From Mesonia aestuariivivens (GTDB lineage Bacteria; Bacteroidota; Bacteroidia; Flavobacteriales; Flavobacteriaceae), in NCBI RefSeq assembly GCF_019311235.1, contig NZ_JAHWDF010000015.1:1-64000 (forward strand): a stretch of DNA of 64,000 nt. The letters are read 5' to 3'. The notes below the pieces were generated by a model, which saw nothing but the letters and a program-made list of their open reading frames with translations, did no database searches and had not been told where the DNA came from. Within the stretch, counting starts at the first letter, position 1, and each line of letters begins with the position of its first letter. Made by a program: the position numbers and the translations under genes. Positions 16,173 to 24,381 of the stretch are shown here, one piece after another.

Positions 16173-19100
16173 TTAGAAATTAAAATTTAATCCTACAATT
16201 AATGTTTTAGCTATAGGTGCTCCACCGTAATCTGCTGGAACAGGAAATCTTCCATCATTACTTGCGGGAGCATTAGTTGCCTCTGGATTAAATCCGCTGT
16301 AATCTGTCCAATACAACCAGTTTTCTGCGGTAGCATAAATTCTAGCTCCTGAAATTCTTTCTCCAAAGTATTCAGACATATCGAAGCCTAAAGTTATATT
16401 TCTTAAACTGATGTAATCAGAATCATAAACCCAAGAACTATTAACGATATAACCAAAACTAGTTTTCCAATTACCTTGAACATTTGGATTTACATCTAAA
16501 TGATTTTCACCAGAAGACATGCCTGTTCTATTAATAGCACGATCTAAAAGACTTATCACTTTACCTCCATTTTGACCTTGTAATAAGATATTTAAATCGA
16601 ACTTTTTGTATTTAAAGGTATTGGTTATTCCCCAGTTAATTTTAGGAAAAGGGCTTCCTATATCTACTCGATCATCTGCAGTTATTACTCCATCTCCATT
16701 TTGATCTACATATTTAGGATCTCCTAGAACGGGTTCGCCTCCTCCATAAGTTGCTGCTCCATTAGCTATATCTTGAGCTGTTAAAACACCATCTTGCTGT
16801 ATTGTATGGATTTGATACATAGGTTTCCCTTTTTCTAAAAGTACAAATGGTATATTACTATATCCTGAAGTAACTTCTATACGATCTTGATCAGGACCTA
16901 AAGCTAAAACTTCATTTCTATTATGGCTGGCATTTATAGATGTTTTCCATTGAAAATTATCTTGAATAATATTATAAGTCGTTAATTCAAATTCAATTCC
17001 GTCATTTCTAACTCTTCCAATATTATCTAAATAACTTGAAAAACCCGAAGCCTGAGCTGCTGGAACTTTTAATAATAACTTTGAATTTTCTTTTCTATAA
17101 AGGTTTAATGTGGTAGTAATACGGCCTTTCAATAAGCCAAAATCCAATCCAAAATTAATACTTTCAGATTCTTCCCAGCTTATTGCGTCATTGGGTATGT
17201 TACCTACTCCTGATCCTGGAACAGAAGAATCACCAATAACGTAATTACTAGAGGTCAATCTTGATCTCCAAGCATATGGTCCAATATTATTACTACCATT
17301 TATACCGTAGCTAGCTCTAAGTTTCAATTCACTTAGCCAAGTTGAATTTTTCAAAAAAGATTCTTCACTAATTCTCCAGCCCGCAGAAATAGCTGGAAAT
17401 AAACCCCATCGGTTCTCTGGACCAAATTTAGATGAACCATCTGTTCTTAAACTTAATGATAAAAGATACTTTTCTTGAAAATCATATTGTAATCTTGAAA
17501 AATAAGATATCATTACATTCTTAGAAGAGTTAGTATTACCTGTCGATCCATCAGGAAGTGTGTAAATACCAAATCTAGTATAACGGTTACCTGAACTTAA
17601 ACTAGAAGATGTAATTGAGTATTTATTATAGGAGTGCCCTACTAAAAAATTAAAGTTATGATTACCAAAAGAATTTACATAATTCAAAGTATTTTCATTC
17701 ACTAAATTTTGTTTTCTATAGGTGCCATAACCTCCTCTTATACTTTCTAAATTATCATTAGGTAAGTAAGACTCAGAAGTTCTATCTGTATTATCAAAAT
17801 TAAATGAACTTCTTAGCGTTAACCCATTAAATATTTGATAATTAATAAAAGTTGTGAATAAATTTCTAAACATACTTCCTTTTCCAGTACGATTTAGCCT
17901 TGGTAAAGGATCGGTATTACTACTTCCCCAATCATATCTAGTAGTATATAATTCTCCTGCCTCATTTGGTGTACTTTCCATCAAAGGAGTAGTAGATAAA
18001 GTTTTATGTAATGTATTATCTTTTCCTTCTAAACCAGGATCATTTTTTATAGAGTATGAGGGTGCTAAATTAACTCCCATAGAAAGTTTATCTGTAATAT
18101 TTGCTGTAATATTTGCGCGTGCACTAAATTGCTCAAAATCAGTATTTATAATATAACCTTCATTTTTTTGATAATTTCCAGAAACATAATAATTGATATC
18201 TTCTGTCGCTCCAGATACCGATAATTGATAATTTTGAAATACTCCTGTTCTAAAGATTCGATCTTGCCAATCGATAACATTTAAATCTCCATAACCTTCC
18301 ATATCCCAACGAGGATCATACATATAACTAGTATTAAACTCAGTTGGTGCTAATAAATCATTACCTTCTTGTAGTTGAAATTGATTAAATACTTCTCTTC
18401 TTTGATCAATACTTTGGTTTACATTTGCTCCTGGAATACCTGAATTCATCCATTGCTTATCAATCATGGTTTTAGCACGATCAATCCATTCATCGGCATT
18501 TAACATATCAACTCTCTTTGCTTCTTTAGATATACCTCCATATGTATTTAAAGTAAATTTTGGTTTACCCATTTTTCCTTTTTTAGTAGTTACAATAACA
18601 ACCCCATTAGAAGCTCTAGAACCATAAATTGCAGCGGCTGCAGCATCTTTTAAAACTTCAATAGATTCTATATCATTAGGATTGATGTTGTCTAGCGGAC
18701 TACCGTTACTAAAATTACCATTAGAATTTACTCCATTTGTTTCTACAGGAAAACCATCTATTACATATAATGGTTCATTACCAGCGGATATAGAACCAGT
18801 CCCTCTTATTCTAATACTAAGTGGACTCCCTGGCATTCCGCTAGTCTGCTGAACATTAACACCGGCCATTTGCCCTATTAAACCTTGATCAACTCTTGTA
18901 ATAGGCCTTTCTGCAAAATTTTCAGCATCTAAAGAACCTACAGAACCAGTTGTGAGTTTGCGCTTTTGTGTACCATATCCAACCACCACTACTTCATCTA
19001 ATTCAGCACTATCAGACTCCATCACTACATCGTAAGTACTTTCAGCACCTATCTTTTTCTCAATCGTTTTCGTACCTACATATGAAAAAAGAATAAGATC

Positions 19101-19307
19101 ACCTTCAGAAGCTTGTAAAGAGTAATTTCCATCAAAATCACTTTGCGTACCTTGGCTGGTTCCTTTAATTAAAATGTTAACTCCTGGAAGTGGAACATTA
19201 TTTTCATCTTGTACCGTACCTGATACCGTTTTATTTTGAGCTTGAATCGAAAAAGTAATTATCGATAACAAACCACAAAAAATAATTTTAAGTATAACGT
19301 GTTTCAT
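16173..19307 (-). CDS. SusC/RagA family TonB-dependent outer-membrane transporter
   Basis: A 1044-residue TonB-linked transporter for oligosaccharides. A signal peptide (about 1-23, ending QAQ) precedes a carboxypeptidase-like regulatory domain (about 28-95: VSGTVQDENNVPLPGVNILI, DGNYSLQA). The SusC-specific box DEVVVVGYGTQKR comes next (about 104-116), then the plug (PITRVDQGLIGQMAGVNVQ, IRGTGSISAGNEPLYVIDGFPV, IESIEVLKDAAAAAIYGSRAS) and a long beta barrel ending in the aromatic residue Phe (LIVGLNFNF). Length is typical. The promoter has a perfect -7 box and regulon site D, so uptake is likely co-regulated with the depolymerising enzymes. Confidence 0.96.
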   Translation of the reverse strand: MKHVILKIIFCGLLSIITFSIQAQNKTVSGTVQDENNVPLPGVNILIKGTSQGTQSDFDGNYSLQASEGDLILFSYVGTKTIEKKIGAESTYDVVMESDSAELDEVVVVGYGTQKRKLTTGSVGSLDAENFAERPITRVDQGLIGQMAGVNVQQTSGMPGSPLSIRIRGTGSISAGNEPLYVIDGFPVETNGVNSNGNFSNGSPLDNINPNDIESIEVLKDAAAAAIYGSRASNGVVIVTTKKGKMGKPKFTLNTYGGISKEAKRVDMLNADEWIDRAKTMIDKQWMNSGIPGANVNQSIDQRREVFNQFQLQEGNDLLAPTEFNTSYMYDPRWDMEGYGDLNVIDWQDRIFRTGVFQNYQLSVSGATEDINYYVSGNYQKNEGYIINTDFEQFSARANITANITDKLSMGVNLAPSYSIKNDPGLEGKDNTLHKTLSTTPLMESTPNEAGELYTTRYDWGSSNTDPLPRLNRTGKGSMFRNLFTTFINYQIFNGLTLRSSFNFDNTDRTSESYLPNDNLESIRGGYGTYRKQNLVNENTLNYVNSFGNHNFNFLVGHSYNKYSITSSSLSSGNRYTRFGIYTLPDGSTGNTNSSKNVMISYFSRLQYDFQEKYLLSLSLRTDGSSKFGPENRWGLFPAISAGWRISEESFLKNSTWLSELKLRASYGINGSNNIGPYAWRSRLTSSNYVIGDSSVPGSGVGNIPNDAISWEESESINFGLDFGLLKGRITTTLNLYRKENSKLLLKVPAAQASGFSSYLDNIGRVRNDGIEFELTTYNIIQDNFQWKTSINASHNRNEVLALGPDQDRIEVTSGYSNIPFVLLEKGKPMYQIHTIQQDGVLTAQDIANGAATYGGGEPVLGDPKYVDQNGDGVITADDRVDIGSPFPKINWGITNTFKYKKFDLNILLQGQNGGKVISLLDRAINRTGMSSGENHLDVNPNVQGNWKTSFGYIVNSSWVYDSDYISLRNITLGFDMSEYFGERISGARIYATAENWLYWTDYSGFNPEATNAPASNDGRFPVPADYGGAPIAKTLIVGLNFNF

Positions 19308-19346
19308 ACTGCTAATTGATTAAATTGTTCACAATTATTTAACACT

Positions 19347-19354
19347 CAAATATA
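19347..19354 (-). promoter_or_regulatory. -7 box of the susCD transcript
   Basis: TATATTTG on the minus strand, a perfect match to the Bacteroidota -7 consensus TAnnTTTG, 39 bp before the susC start codon. No TTG is seen at -33; regulon site D occupies that position. Confidence 0.8.
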
Positions 19355-19371
19355 TTTTGATTAAAATTTAT

Positions 19372-19391
19372 TAGTGTCCTGTACTGTACTG
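19372..19391 (-). promoter_or_regulatory. Locus regulon motif, site D (upstream of susC)
   Basis: CAGTACAGTACAGGACACTA on the minus strand, sharing the core AYAGTRCAGGAYAC and ending 17 bp before the perfect -7 box. Confidence 0.8.
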
Positions 19392-19478
19392 TTGAAATTT
19401 AAAAGAATACAATTAGACTGGAATTATATTATATATTTCTAAATATTAAGGTATTATTTTAAATAAAACACAAAAAAA

Positions 19479-19499
19479 AGCAAGCTAAAATAGCTTGCT
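19479..19499. terminator. Terminator after tRNA-Arg
   Basis: Stem AGCAAGCTA / TAGCTTGCT (9 bp) with a 3-nt loop, with an A-tract (19472-19479) on one side and a T-tract (19499-19504) on the other, so it can act in either direction. It lies directly downstream of the minus-strand tRNA and shields the susC promoter region. Confidence 0.85.
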
Positions 19500-19509
19500 T
19501 TTTTACTAG

Positions 19510-19583
19510 TGACCCCGGCAGGATTCAAACCTGCAACCCTCAGAGCCGAAATCTGATGCGCTATTCAGTTGCGCCACGGGGCC
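19510..19583 (-). tRNA. tRNA-Arg (anticodon UCG)
   Basis: 74 nt that fold into a full cloverleaf. Acceptor arms are GGCCCCG / CGGGGTC with discriminator A. The D arm is GCGC...GCGC. The anticodon stem TCAGA / TCTGA closes the loop TTTCGGC with anticodon TCG at positions 34-36. The T arm is GCAGG / CCTGC with loop TTTGAAT. No CCA is encoded. The UCG anticodon reads CGN arginine codons. It stands alone, with a promoter box TACCTTTG at 19603-19610 and a terminator right after it. It sits at one boundary of the glycan locus, a common integration site type, but I see no attachment-site duplication. Confidence 0.97.
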
Positions 19584-19602
19584 AATACTGTTAATTATGC
19601 TA

Positions 19603-19610
19603 CAAAGGTA
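19603..19610 (-). promoter_or_regulatory. -7 box of tRNA-Arg
   Basis: TACCTTTG on the minus strand, a perfect match to TAnnTTTG, 19 bp before the mature tRNA 5' end. Confidence 0.7.
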
Positions 19611-19622
19611 GCTTTTAAAAAA

Positions 19623-20072
19623 TTATTTAGATAATTTATTTTTAACAACAATAGAAATGGTTTTTCCATCTGCTTTACCAGCGAGTTCTTTAGAAGCTAA
19701 GCCCATTACTTTGCCCATATCTTTCATACCTTCTGCTCCGCTTTCATTAATAATCGCTTCTACTTTAATTGCTATTTCTGCTTCGCTTAATTGTTCTGGT
19801 AAAAACTGAGCGATAACTTCTGCTTGCTTAATTTCAGGCTCTACTAAATCTTCTCTATTTTGCTCTTTATAAAGTGCAGCACTATCTTTACGTTGCTTGA
19901 CTAATTTCTGAACAATTTTAATCTCTTCTTCTTCAGATAAGTCTTGCTGACTATTTTCTGTTTTTGCCAATAAAATAGCCCCCTTAATTGCTCTTAAAGC
20001 TTCTAAAGCTGTCGAATCTTTTGCTTTCATCGCAGCTTTCATTTGCGTCATGACGTCTTTTTCTAAACTCAT
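19623..20072 (-). CDS. yqeY: GatB/YqeY domain protein
   Basis: A 149-residue cytosolic protein of the YqeY family, related to the C-terminal tail domain of the GatB subunit of tRNA amidotransferase. It starts SLEKDVMTQMKAAMKAKDSTALEALRAIKGAI and carries the conserved EEEIKIVQKLVKQRKDSAALYKEQ and IAQFLPEQLSEAEI segments and the C-terminal GKVMG block, matching full family length. The exact role is not settled; a tRNA-related function is suspected from homology. It lies downstream of ftsZ but is separated from it by a strong terminator, so it may be expressed separately. Confidence 0.9.
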   Translation of the reverse strand: MSLEKDVMTQMKAAMKAKDSTALEALRAIKGAILLAKTENSQQDLSEEEEIKIVQKLVKQRKDSAALYKEQNREDLVEPEIKQAEVIAQFLPEQLSEAEIAIKVEAIINESGAEGMKDMGKVMGLASKELAGKADGKTISIVVKNKLSK

Positions 20073-20114
20073 AAATAGAAAATTATTTGTGATACGAAGA
20101 TACTAATCTCCACT

Positions 20115-20154
20115 AAAAAACCCGAAGTTTATTTATGCAAAACTTCGGGTTTTT
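20115..20154 (-). terminator. Terminator after ftsZ
   Basis: Stem AAAACCCGAAGTTT / AAACTTCGGGTTTT with a 9-nt loop, followed by a T-run on the minus strand. It marks the end of the long mraZ-ftsZ transcript. Confidence 0.9.
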
Positions 20155-20177
20155 ATTATTTTTTAGAACCTCTACTT

Positions 20178-22202
20178 TTAATCTACATTATCGTGTAAAA
20201 AAGAATTATTAGTTCTAAATGTAACTTCATCATTATTATCTTTCCCTAAAGAAGTTCTAGATATTTTCTCGTTGGTTGGAGATTGGTTATTATTAATATC
20301 GATGCCCGCTCTTTTATAGGCTGGCTGCTTTTCTATCTCGTCTATATTATTATTATTTCTAAATTTATAGTTGAAATTTTTCATTCTTGCTCTACGCTCT
20401 GCTGCTCTCGCTATCAAGTCTTCTGAAATAGGATTCTCAAAAGGGTCTATCTCTTCTGAATCTTGTTCTTGAGGGGCTTGCTTTTGCTCCTGCTGTATTT
20501 CTCTTTTTTCTACCTTAAATTCTTCTACTTTTGGAGAGGGATTAGCTTGAGATGGTGTGGTAGATTTAGATGTTGGTTTTGCACTCTCCATTCGCTCTTC
20601 CAATTCCATGTAATCTTCTAACGAATATCTTTTTTCTCCATTTTGATGTTGCACTGAAGAACCTATTTCAATTTCGCTATTTACTTTTGCATTTTTTGTT
20701 TCAACTTCCTCCTCTTCTAAACTGAAATAAACTTTATGTTCATCTTCTTCCGCTTGATTTTTTACTTCAGTATCAATTTCATTTGAGTGATCTTCTGATT
20801 TATCATCATTCAAAGGAAAATCGAAAGTAAACATAGAAGTTTGGTCTTCATCTTCTACTTGAGGGCTTATTTCTTGAGGTTCATTAACTTCAAAATCATT
20901 GATTTCTTGATCTGCATCTATAATTACAAAATCTTCTTCGTGATAGCTTATATCTTCATAAGAAACATCGATATTTTTAATTAACTCTGAAGTTGGAATT
21001 AAATCCATCTCATTTCTAGGCGTACTTGGTTTAGGAGTTGGTTTTTCTTCTACCTCTTCTTCTAACGTATGCACTATTTTATTTTGCGCTGCCGTTTTGT
21101 TTTGTAGCGGAGTATGCTGTCTAGGTGTGGTTTGATTAGGCGTTAGGTTATGAACTGCTTTTTGTTCGTCTTCTAACGTATGAATAATCTTTTTGGTTTC
21201 TGTATTTACAATTACATTTTGCTGTTCAAGGTCGAAACCTGTTGCTATAATGGTTACAGAAATAGATTCTTCTAAACTTTCATCGTCACCAACACCCATA
21301 ATAATATTGGCACTATGGCCTGCTTCACCTTGAATGTGATCGTTGATTTCTCCTATCTCATCGATGGTAATTTCTTCTGAACCAGAAACTATTAATAGCA
21401 ATACGTTTTTAGCACCACTAATTTTATTATCGTTTAATAGAGGTGAATCTAATGCTTTTGCGATGGCTTCTTGCGCTCTATTACTACCTGATGCGGTTGC
21501 AGAACCCATAATTGCAGTACCACTATTACTCAATACCGTTTTTGCATCTCGCAAGTCAATATTTTGTGTGTAGTGGTGTGTAATTACTTCTGCAATACCT
21601 CTAGAAGCTGTGGCCAGCACTTCATCAGCTTTAGAGAATCCTGCTTTAAAACCTAAATTACCATAGACATCTCTAAGTTTATTGTTGTTAATAACAATGA
21701 GAGAGTCTACATTTTTTCTTAAACGTTCTACACCTAACTGCGCTTGTTCATTACGCATTTTCCCTTCAAATTGAAAAGGAATGGTAACGATACCTACCGT
21801 TAGAATATCCATATCTTTAGCTTGCTTTGCGATAATTGGCGCTGCACCAGTACCGGTACCTCCACCCATTCCTGCAGTGATAAATACCATTTTGGTATTT
21901 TTATCTAACAGGGTTTTTAAATCGTCAAAACTTTCTAAAGCAGCTTTTTCTCCAATTTCAGGATTTGCTCCCGCTCCTAATCCTTCAGTTAAATTTACAC
22001 CTAACTGAACTTTAATAGGCACAGGGCTGTTTTCTAAGGCTTGAGAATCTGTATTACACACTACAAAGTCTACACCGTTAATTCCTTGGTGAAACATATG
22101 GTTTATAGCGTTAGATCCACCACCGCCTACGCCAATCACTTTAATGACGTTAGATTGATTTTTTGGTAAATCAAATGAAATGTCGAATTCTGTGCTGCTC
22201 AT
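20178..22202 (-). CDS. ftsZ: Cell division protein FtsZ
   Basis: A 674-residue tubulin-like GTPase that forms the division ring. The N-terminal GTPase domain contains VIGVGGGGSNAINHM (about 22-36), the tubulin signature GGGTGTGAAP (113-122) and the synergy loop region with NIDLRDAKTVLSNSGTAIMG. After about residue 325 there is an unusually long, acidic, low-complexity linker of over 300 residues, ending in a short tail (FLHDNVD). Long FtsZ linkers are usual in Bacteroidota, while E. coli FtsZ has 383 residues. It is the last gene of the division cluster, 48 bp after ftsA, and is followed by a strong terminator. Confidence 0.98.
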   Translation of the reverse strand: MSSTEFDISFDLPKNQSNVIKVIGVGGGGSNAINHMFHQGINGVDFVVCNTDSQALENSPVPIKVQLGVNLTEGLGAGANPEIGEKAALESFDDLKTLLDKNTKMVFITAGMGGGTGTGAAPIIAKQAKDMDILTVGIVTIPFQFEGKMRNEQAQLGVERLRKNVDSLIVINNNKLRDVYGNLGFKAGFSKADEVLATASRGIAEVITHHYTQNIDLRDAKTVLSNSGTAIMGSATASGSNRAQEAIAKALDSPLLNDNKISGAKNVLLLIVSGSEEITIDEIGEINDHIQGEAGHSANIIMGVGDDESLEESISVTIIATGFDLEQQNVIVNTETKKIIHTLEDEQKAVHNLTPNQTTPRQHTPLQNKTAAQNKIVHTLEEEVEEKPTPKPSTPRNEMDLIPTSELIKNIDVSYEDISYHEEDFVIIDADQEINDFEVNEPQEISPQVEDEDQTSMFTFDFPLNDDKSEDHSNEIDTEVKNQAEEDEHKVYFSLEEEEVETKNAKVNSEIEIGSSVQHQNGEKRYSLEDYMELEERMESAKPTSKSTTPSQANPSPKVEEFKVEKREIQQEQKQAPQEQDSEEIDPFENPISEDLIARAAERRARMKNFNYKFRNNNNIDEIEKQPAYKRAGIDINNNQSPTNEKISRTSLGKDNNDEVTFRTNNSFLHDNVD

Positions 22203-22250
22203 AATTCTATAATTTTCGGTTTTAATGTCTTTATTTCTTTTTCTAGCTTT

Positions 22251-23651
22251 TTATTCTGCGTTGTCTAAAAAATCTTTAAAATCGTCAAACCATTTTTCAA
22301 AAATGTTTTTGCGATGTTTTTTAGGCTTTGTATATTTTTCTTCTTGTTCCTCTTCTTCTACTTCTTCCGCTAACTCTTCATTTACATCTTGTTGAGGCGC
22401 TTCTATAGGCTGCTCTACGAAAGGCTTCGTTTCTGGCTGGATTTGCTCTTCTTTTTCGGCTTCAACTATATCTTCATTTTTCAGTTGTTGGTTTTTCTCT
22501 AAACTATTTAAGACCAAACCTACGGCTGTCGCATACATTGGACTTGTTGTTTCAGGATCACTATTGCCAGCTAAATGTTCATTAGGGTAACCAATACGAG
22601 TATCCATCCCAGTAATATATTCTACTAATTGTTTCAGGTGTTTTAACTGTGCACCACCACCTGTAATTACAATTCCGGCTATTAATTTTTTCTTTTGCTC
22701 GTCGTGACCGTAATTTTTAATTTCTAAAAAGACCTGCTCAATAATTTCTACGACTCTAAAATGAATGACTTTAGACAGGTTTTTTAACGTAATTTCTTTT
22801 GGCTCTCTTCCTCGTAAACCAGGAATAGAAACAATCTCGTTGTCTTTATTTTCTCCTGGCCAAGCAGAACCAAATTTTACTTTTAATAATTCGGCTTGCT
22901 TTTCAATGATAGAGCAACCTTCTTTAATGTCTTCTGTAATCACATTTCCGCCGAAAGGAATCACAGCTGTATGCCGAATAATGCCATCTTTAAAAATGGC
23001 TAAATCTGTGGTTCCGCCACCTATATCTATTAAGGCTACTCCCGCTTCTTTCTCTTCTTGACTCAATACGGCATTTGCAGAGGCTAAAGGCTCTAGCGTT
23101 ACTCCAAACAATTCTAATCCAGAACTTTTTACACAACGGCCAATATTTCTAATAGATGAAATTTGCCCTACAACTACATGAAAATTAGCTTCTAATCTAC
23201 CGCCATACATACCGATAGGTTCAGAAATTTCAGCTTGACCATCTACTTTATATTCTTGAGGTAGTACGTGAATAATTTCTTCTCCAGGAAGCATTACCAA
23301 TTTATGCACCTGATTACAAAGCATGTCGATATCTTTTACCGATATCACTTCATCTGGATTTGCTCTAGTGATATAATCGCTATGTTGTAGGCTTCTAATG
23401 TGCTGCCCAGCGATACCAACTACTACTCCATCAATAGCTACACCAGAATTAGCTTCCGCTTCTTGTACGGCTTGCTGAATTGATTGTATAGTTTGTGTTA
23501 TGTTATTAACTACGCCTCTATGGACTCCTAAACTTTTAGACTTCCCGATACCGAGAATTTCCATTTTACCGTATTCATTATTACGGCCAACCATGGCTAC
23601 AATTTTAGTGGTTCCAATATCAAGTCCTACTGCAATATCTTTATCTTTCAT
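22251..23651 (-). CDS. ftsA: Cell division protein FtsA
   Basis: Actin-like ATPase that tethers FtsZ filaments to the membrane. I place the start at the Met whose codon ends at 23651 (MKDKDIAVGLDIGTTKIVAMVG, 466 residues), because an upstream Met in frame at 23696 would add 15 atypical residues and overlap ftsQ. Visible motifs are the phosphate-1 loop VGLDIGTTK, the 1C/SHS2 region GVVVGIAGQHIRSLQHSDYI, ALIDIGGGTTDLAIF and VITGGGAQL. The C-terminal end has an acidic Glu/Gln-rich linker and then a basic-aromatic helix KNIFEKWFDDFKDFLDN, plausibly the amphipathic membrane anchor. It lies 13 bp after ftsQ. Confidence 0.96.
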   Translation of the reverse strand: MKDKDIAVGLDIGTTKIVAMVGRNNEYGKMEILGIGKSKSLGVHRGVVNNITQTIQSIQQAVQEAEANSGVAIDGVVVGIAGQHIRSLQHSDYITRANPDEVISVKDIDMLCNQVHKLVMLPGEEIIHVLPQEYKVDGQAEISEPIGMYGGRLEANFHVVVGQISSIRNIGRCVKSSGLELFGVTLEPLASANAVLSQEEKEAGVALIDIGGGTTDLAIFKDGIIRHTAVIPFGGNVITEDIKEGCSIIEKQAELLKVKFGSAWPGENKDNEIVSIPGLRGREPKEITLKNLSKVIHFRVVEIIEQVFLEIKNYGHDEQKKKLIAGIVITGGGAQLKHLKQLVEYITGMDTRIGYPNEHLAGNSDPETTSPMYATAVGLVLNSLEKNQQLKNEDIVEAEKEEQIQPETKPFVEQPIEAPQQDVNEELAEEVEEEEQEEKYTKPKKHRKNIFEKWFDDFKDFLDNAE

Positions 23652-23664
23652 AGTCAAAATAATC

Positions 23665-24381
23665 TCACTTTTTGGTACAAACAACCTGATTATCAAACTG
23701 AAGACTTACGCTTTGGTAAGCATCTAGTTTTTCATCTTTCATCGCCTTTTTGTAAAAAGCTTTGAAATTTTTAATTTTAAATTCTAAATTCTCTATTTTT
23801 CCTAACTCTACTTCAAAATCTATGACCCTTAAACCTAGCTTATAATTACCATTTTCACTTTTTGAAATTAATGTAATATGTTCTTTTAGAAACATATCTT
23901 CTTTAATTTTCAAAAGTAAGGGGTAAACTTCAGAAATATCTTCTTCTTTTAAACCTGTTACTATTGGTACTCTGGCTGAATATATAGTAGAAAGCGGCAT
24001 TTTTTTACTTTGTGTATCTATATAAAATGACTCACTACCATATACTCTAGCTAAGGGTTTACGTTGAGTTATAGTTGCAATAAGCTTTTTATTGATAGTT
24101 AAATAAACGTCTGCTTGTTTAATCATTGCATGCTTATCTAACTTAATTTCTAAATCATTCAAATTTAATATTTCTTTTTCACTATTTTCCAGTGTATCTT
24201 CTTTCACTTCTAACAACTTATAAATCTCATTTTCAGTCACATACAAGTTATCACCATTGGTAAATTCAATTTTCACCTCTGAAATTCTTCTAGTTGCGTT
24301 TCTTTTGGAAGAAAAACTGTATAAAAATACAACCAACGCCAATAATGCAAAAGCTTTTATATAACTCCAATTAACTTTCAC
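23665..24381 (-). CDS. ftsQ: Cell division protein FtsQ-like (FtsQ/DivIB)
   Basis: A 238-residue bitopic membrane protein of the divisome. One transmembrane helix (about residues 7-23, IKAFALLALVVFLYSFSS) follows a short basic N-terminus. The periplasmic part has a POTRA-like start (RRISEVKIEFTNGDNLYVTENEIYKLL) and the FtsQ segment KKLIATITQRKPLARVYG. Sequence similarity within the FtsQ family is low in Bacteroidota, so position between murC and ftsA is a large part of the evidence. It overlaps the end of murC by 11 bp, which suggests translational coupling. Confidence 0.88.
   Translation of the reverse strand: MKVNWSYIKAFALLALVVFLYSFSSKRNATRRISEVKIEFTNGDNLYVTENEIYKLLEVKEDTLENSEKEILNLNDLEIKLDKHAMIKQADVYLTINKKLIATITQRKPLARVYGSESFYIDTQSKKMPLSTIYSARVPIVTGLKEEDISEVYPLLLKIKEDMFLKEHITLISKSENGNYKLGLRVIDFEVELGKIENLEFKIKNFKAFYKKAMKDEKLDAYQSVSLQFDNQVVCTKK

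Noticed and set aside
19510-19583. tRNA-Arg as integration site of a genomic island carrying the glycan locus
   Set aside because: No integrase gene and no duplicated tRNA 3' end were found in the window.
23652-23696. Longer ftsA starting at 23696
   Set aside because: It would overlap ftsQ by 32 bp and add 15 residues not seen in FtsA. The Met at 23651 gives the normal N-terminus.
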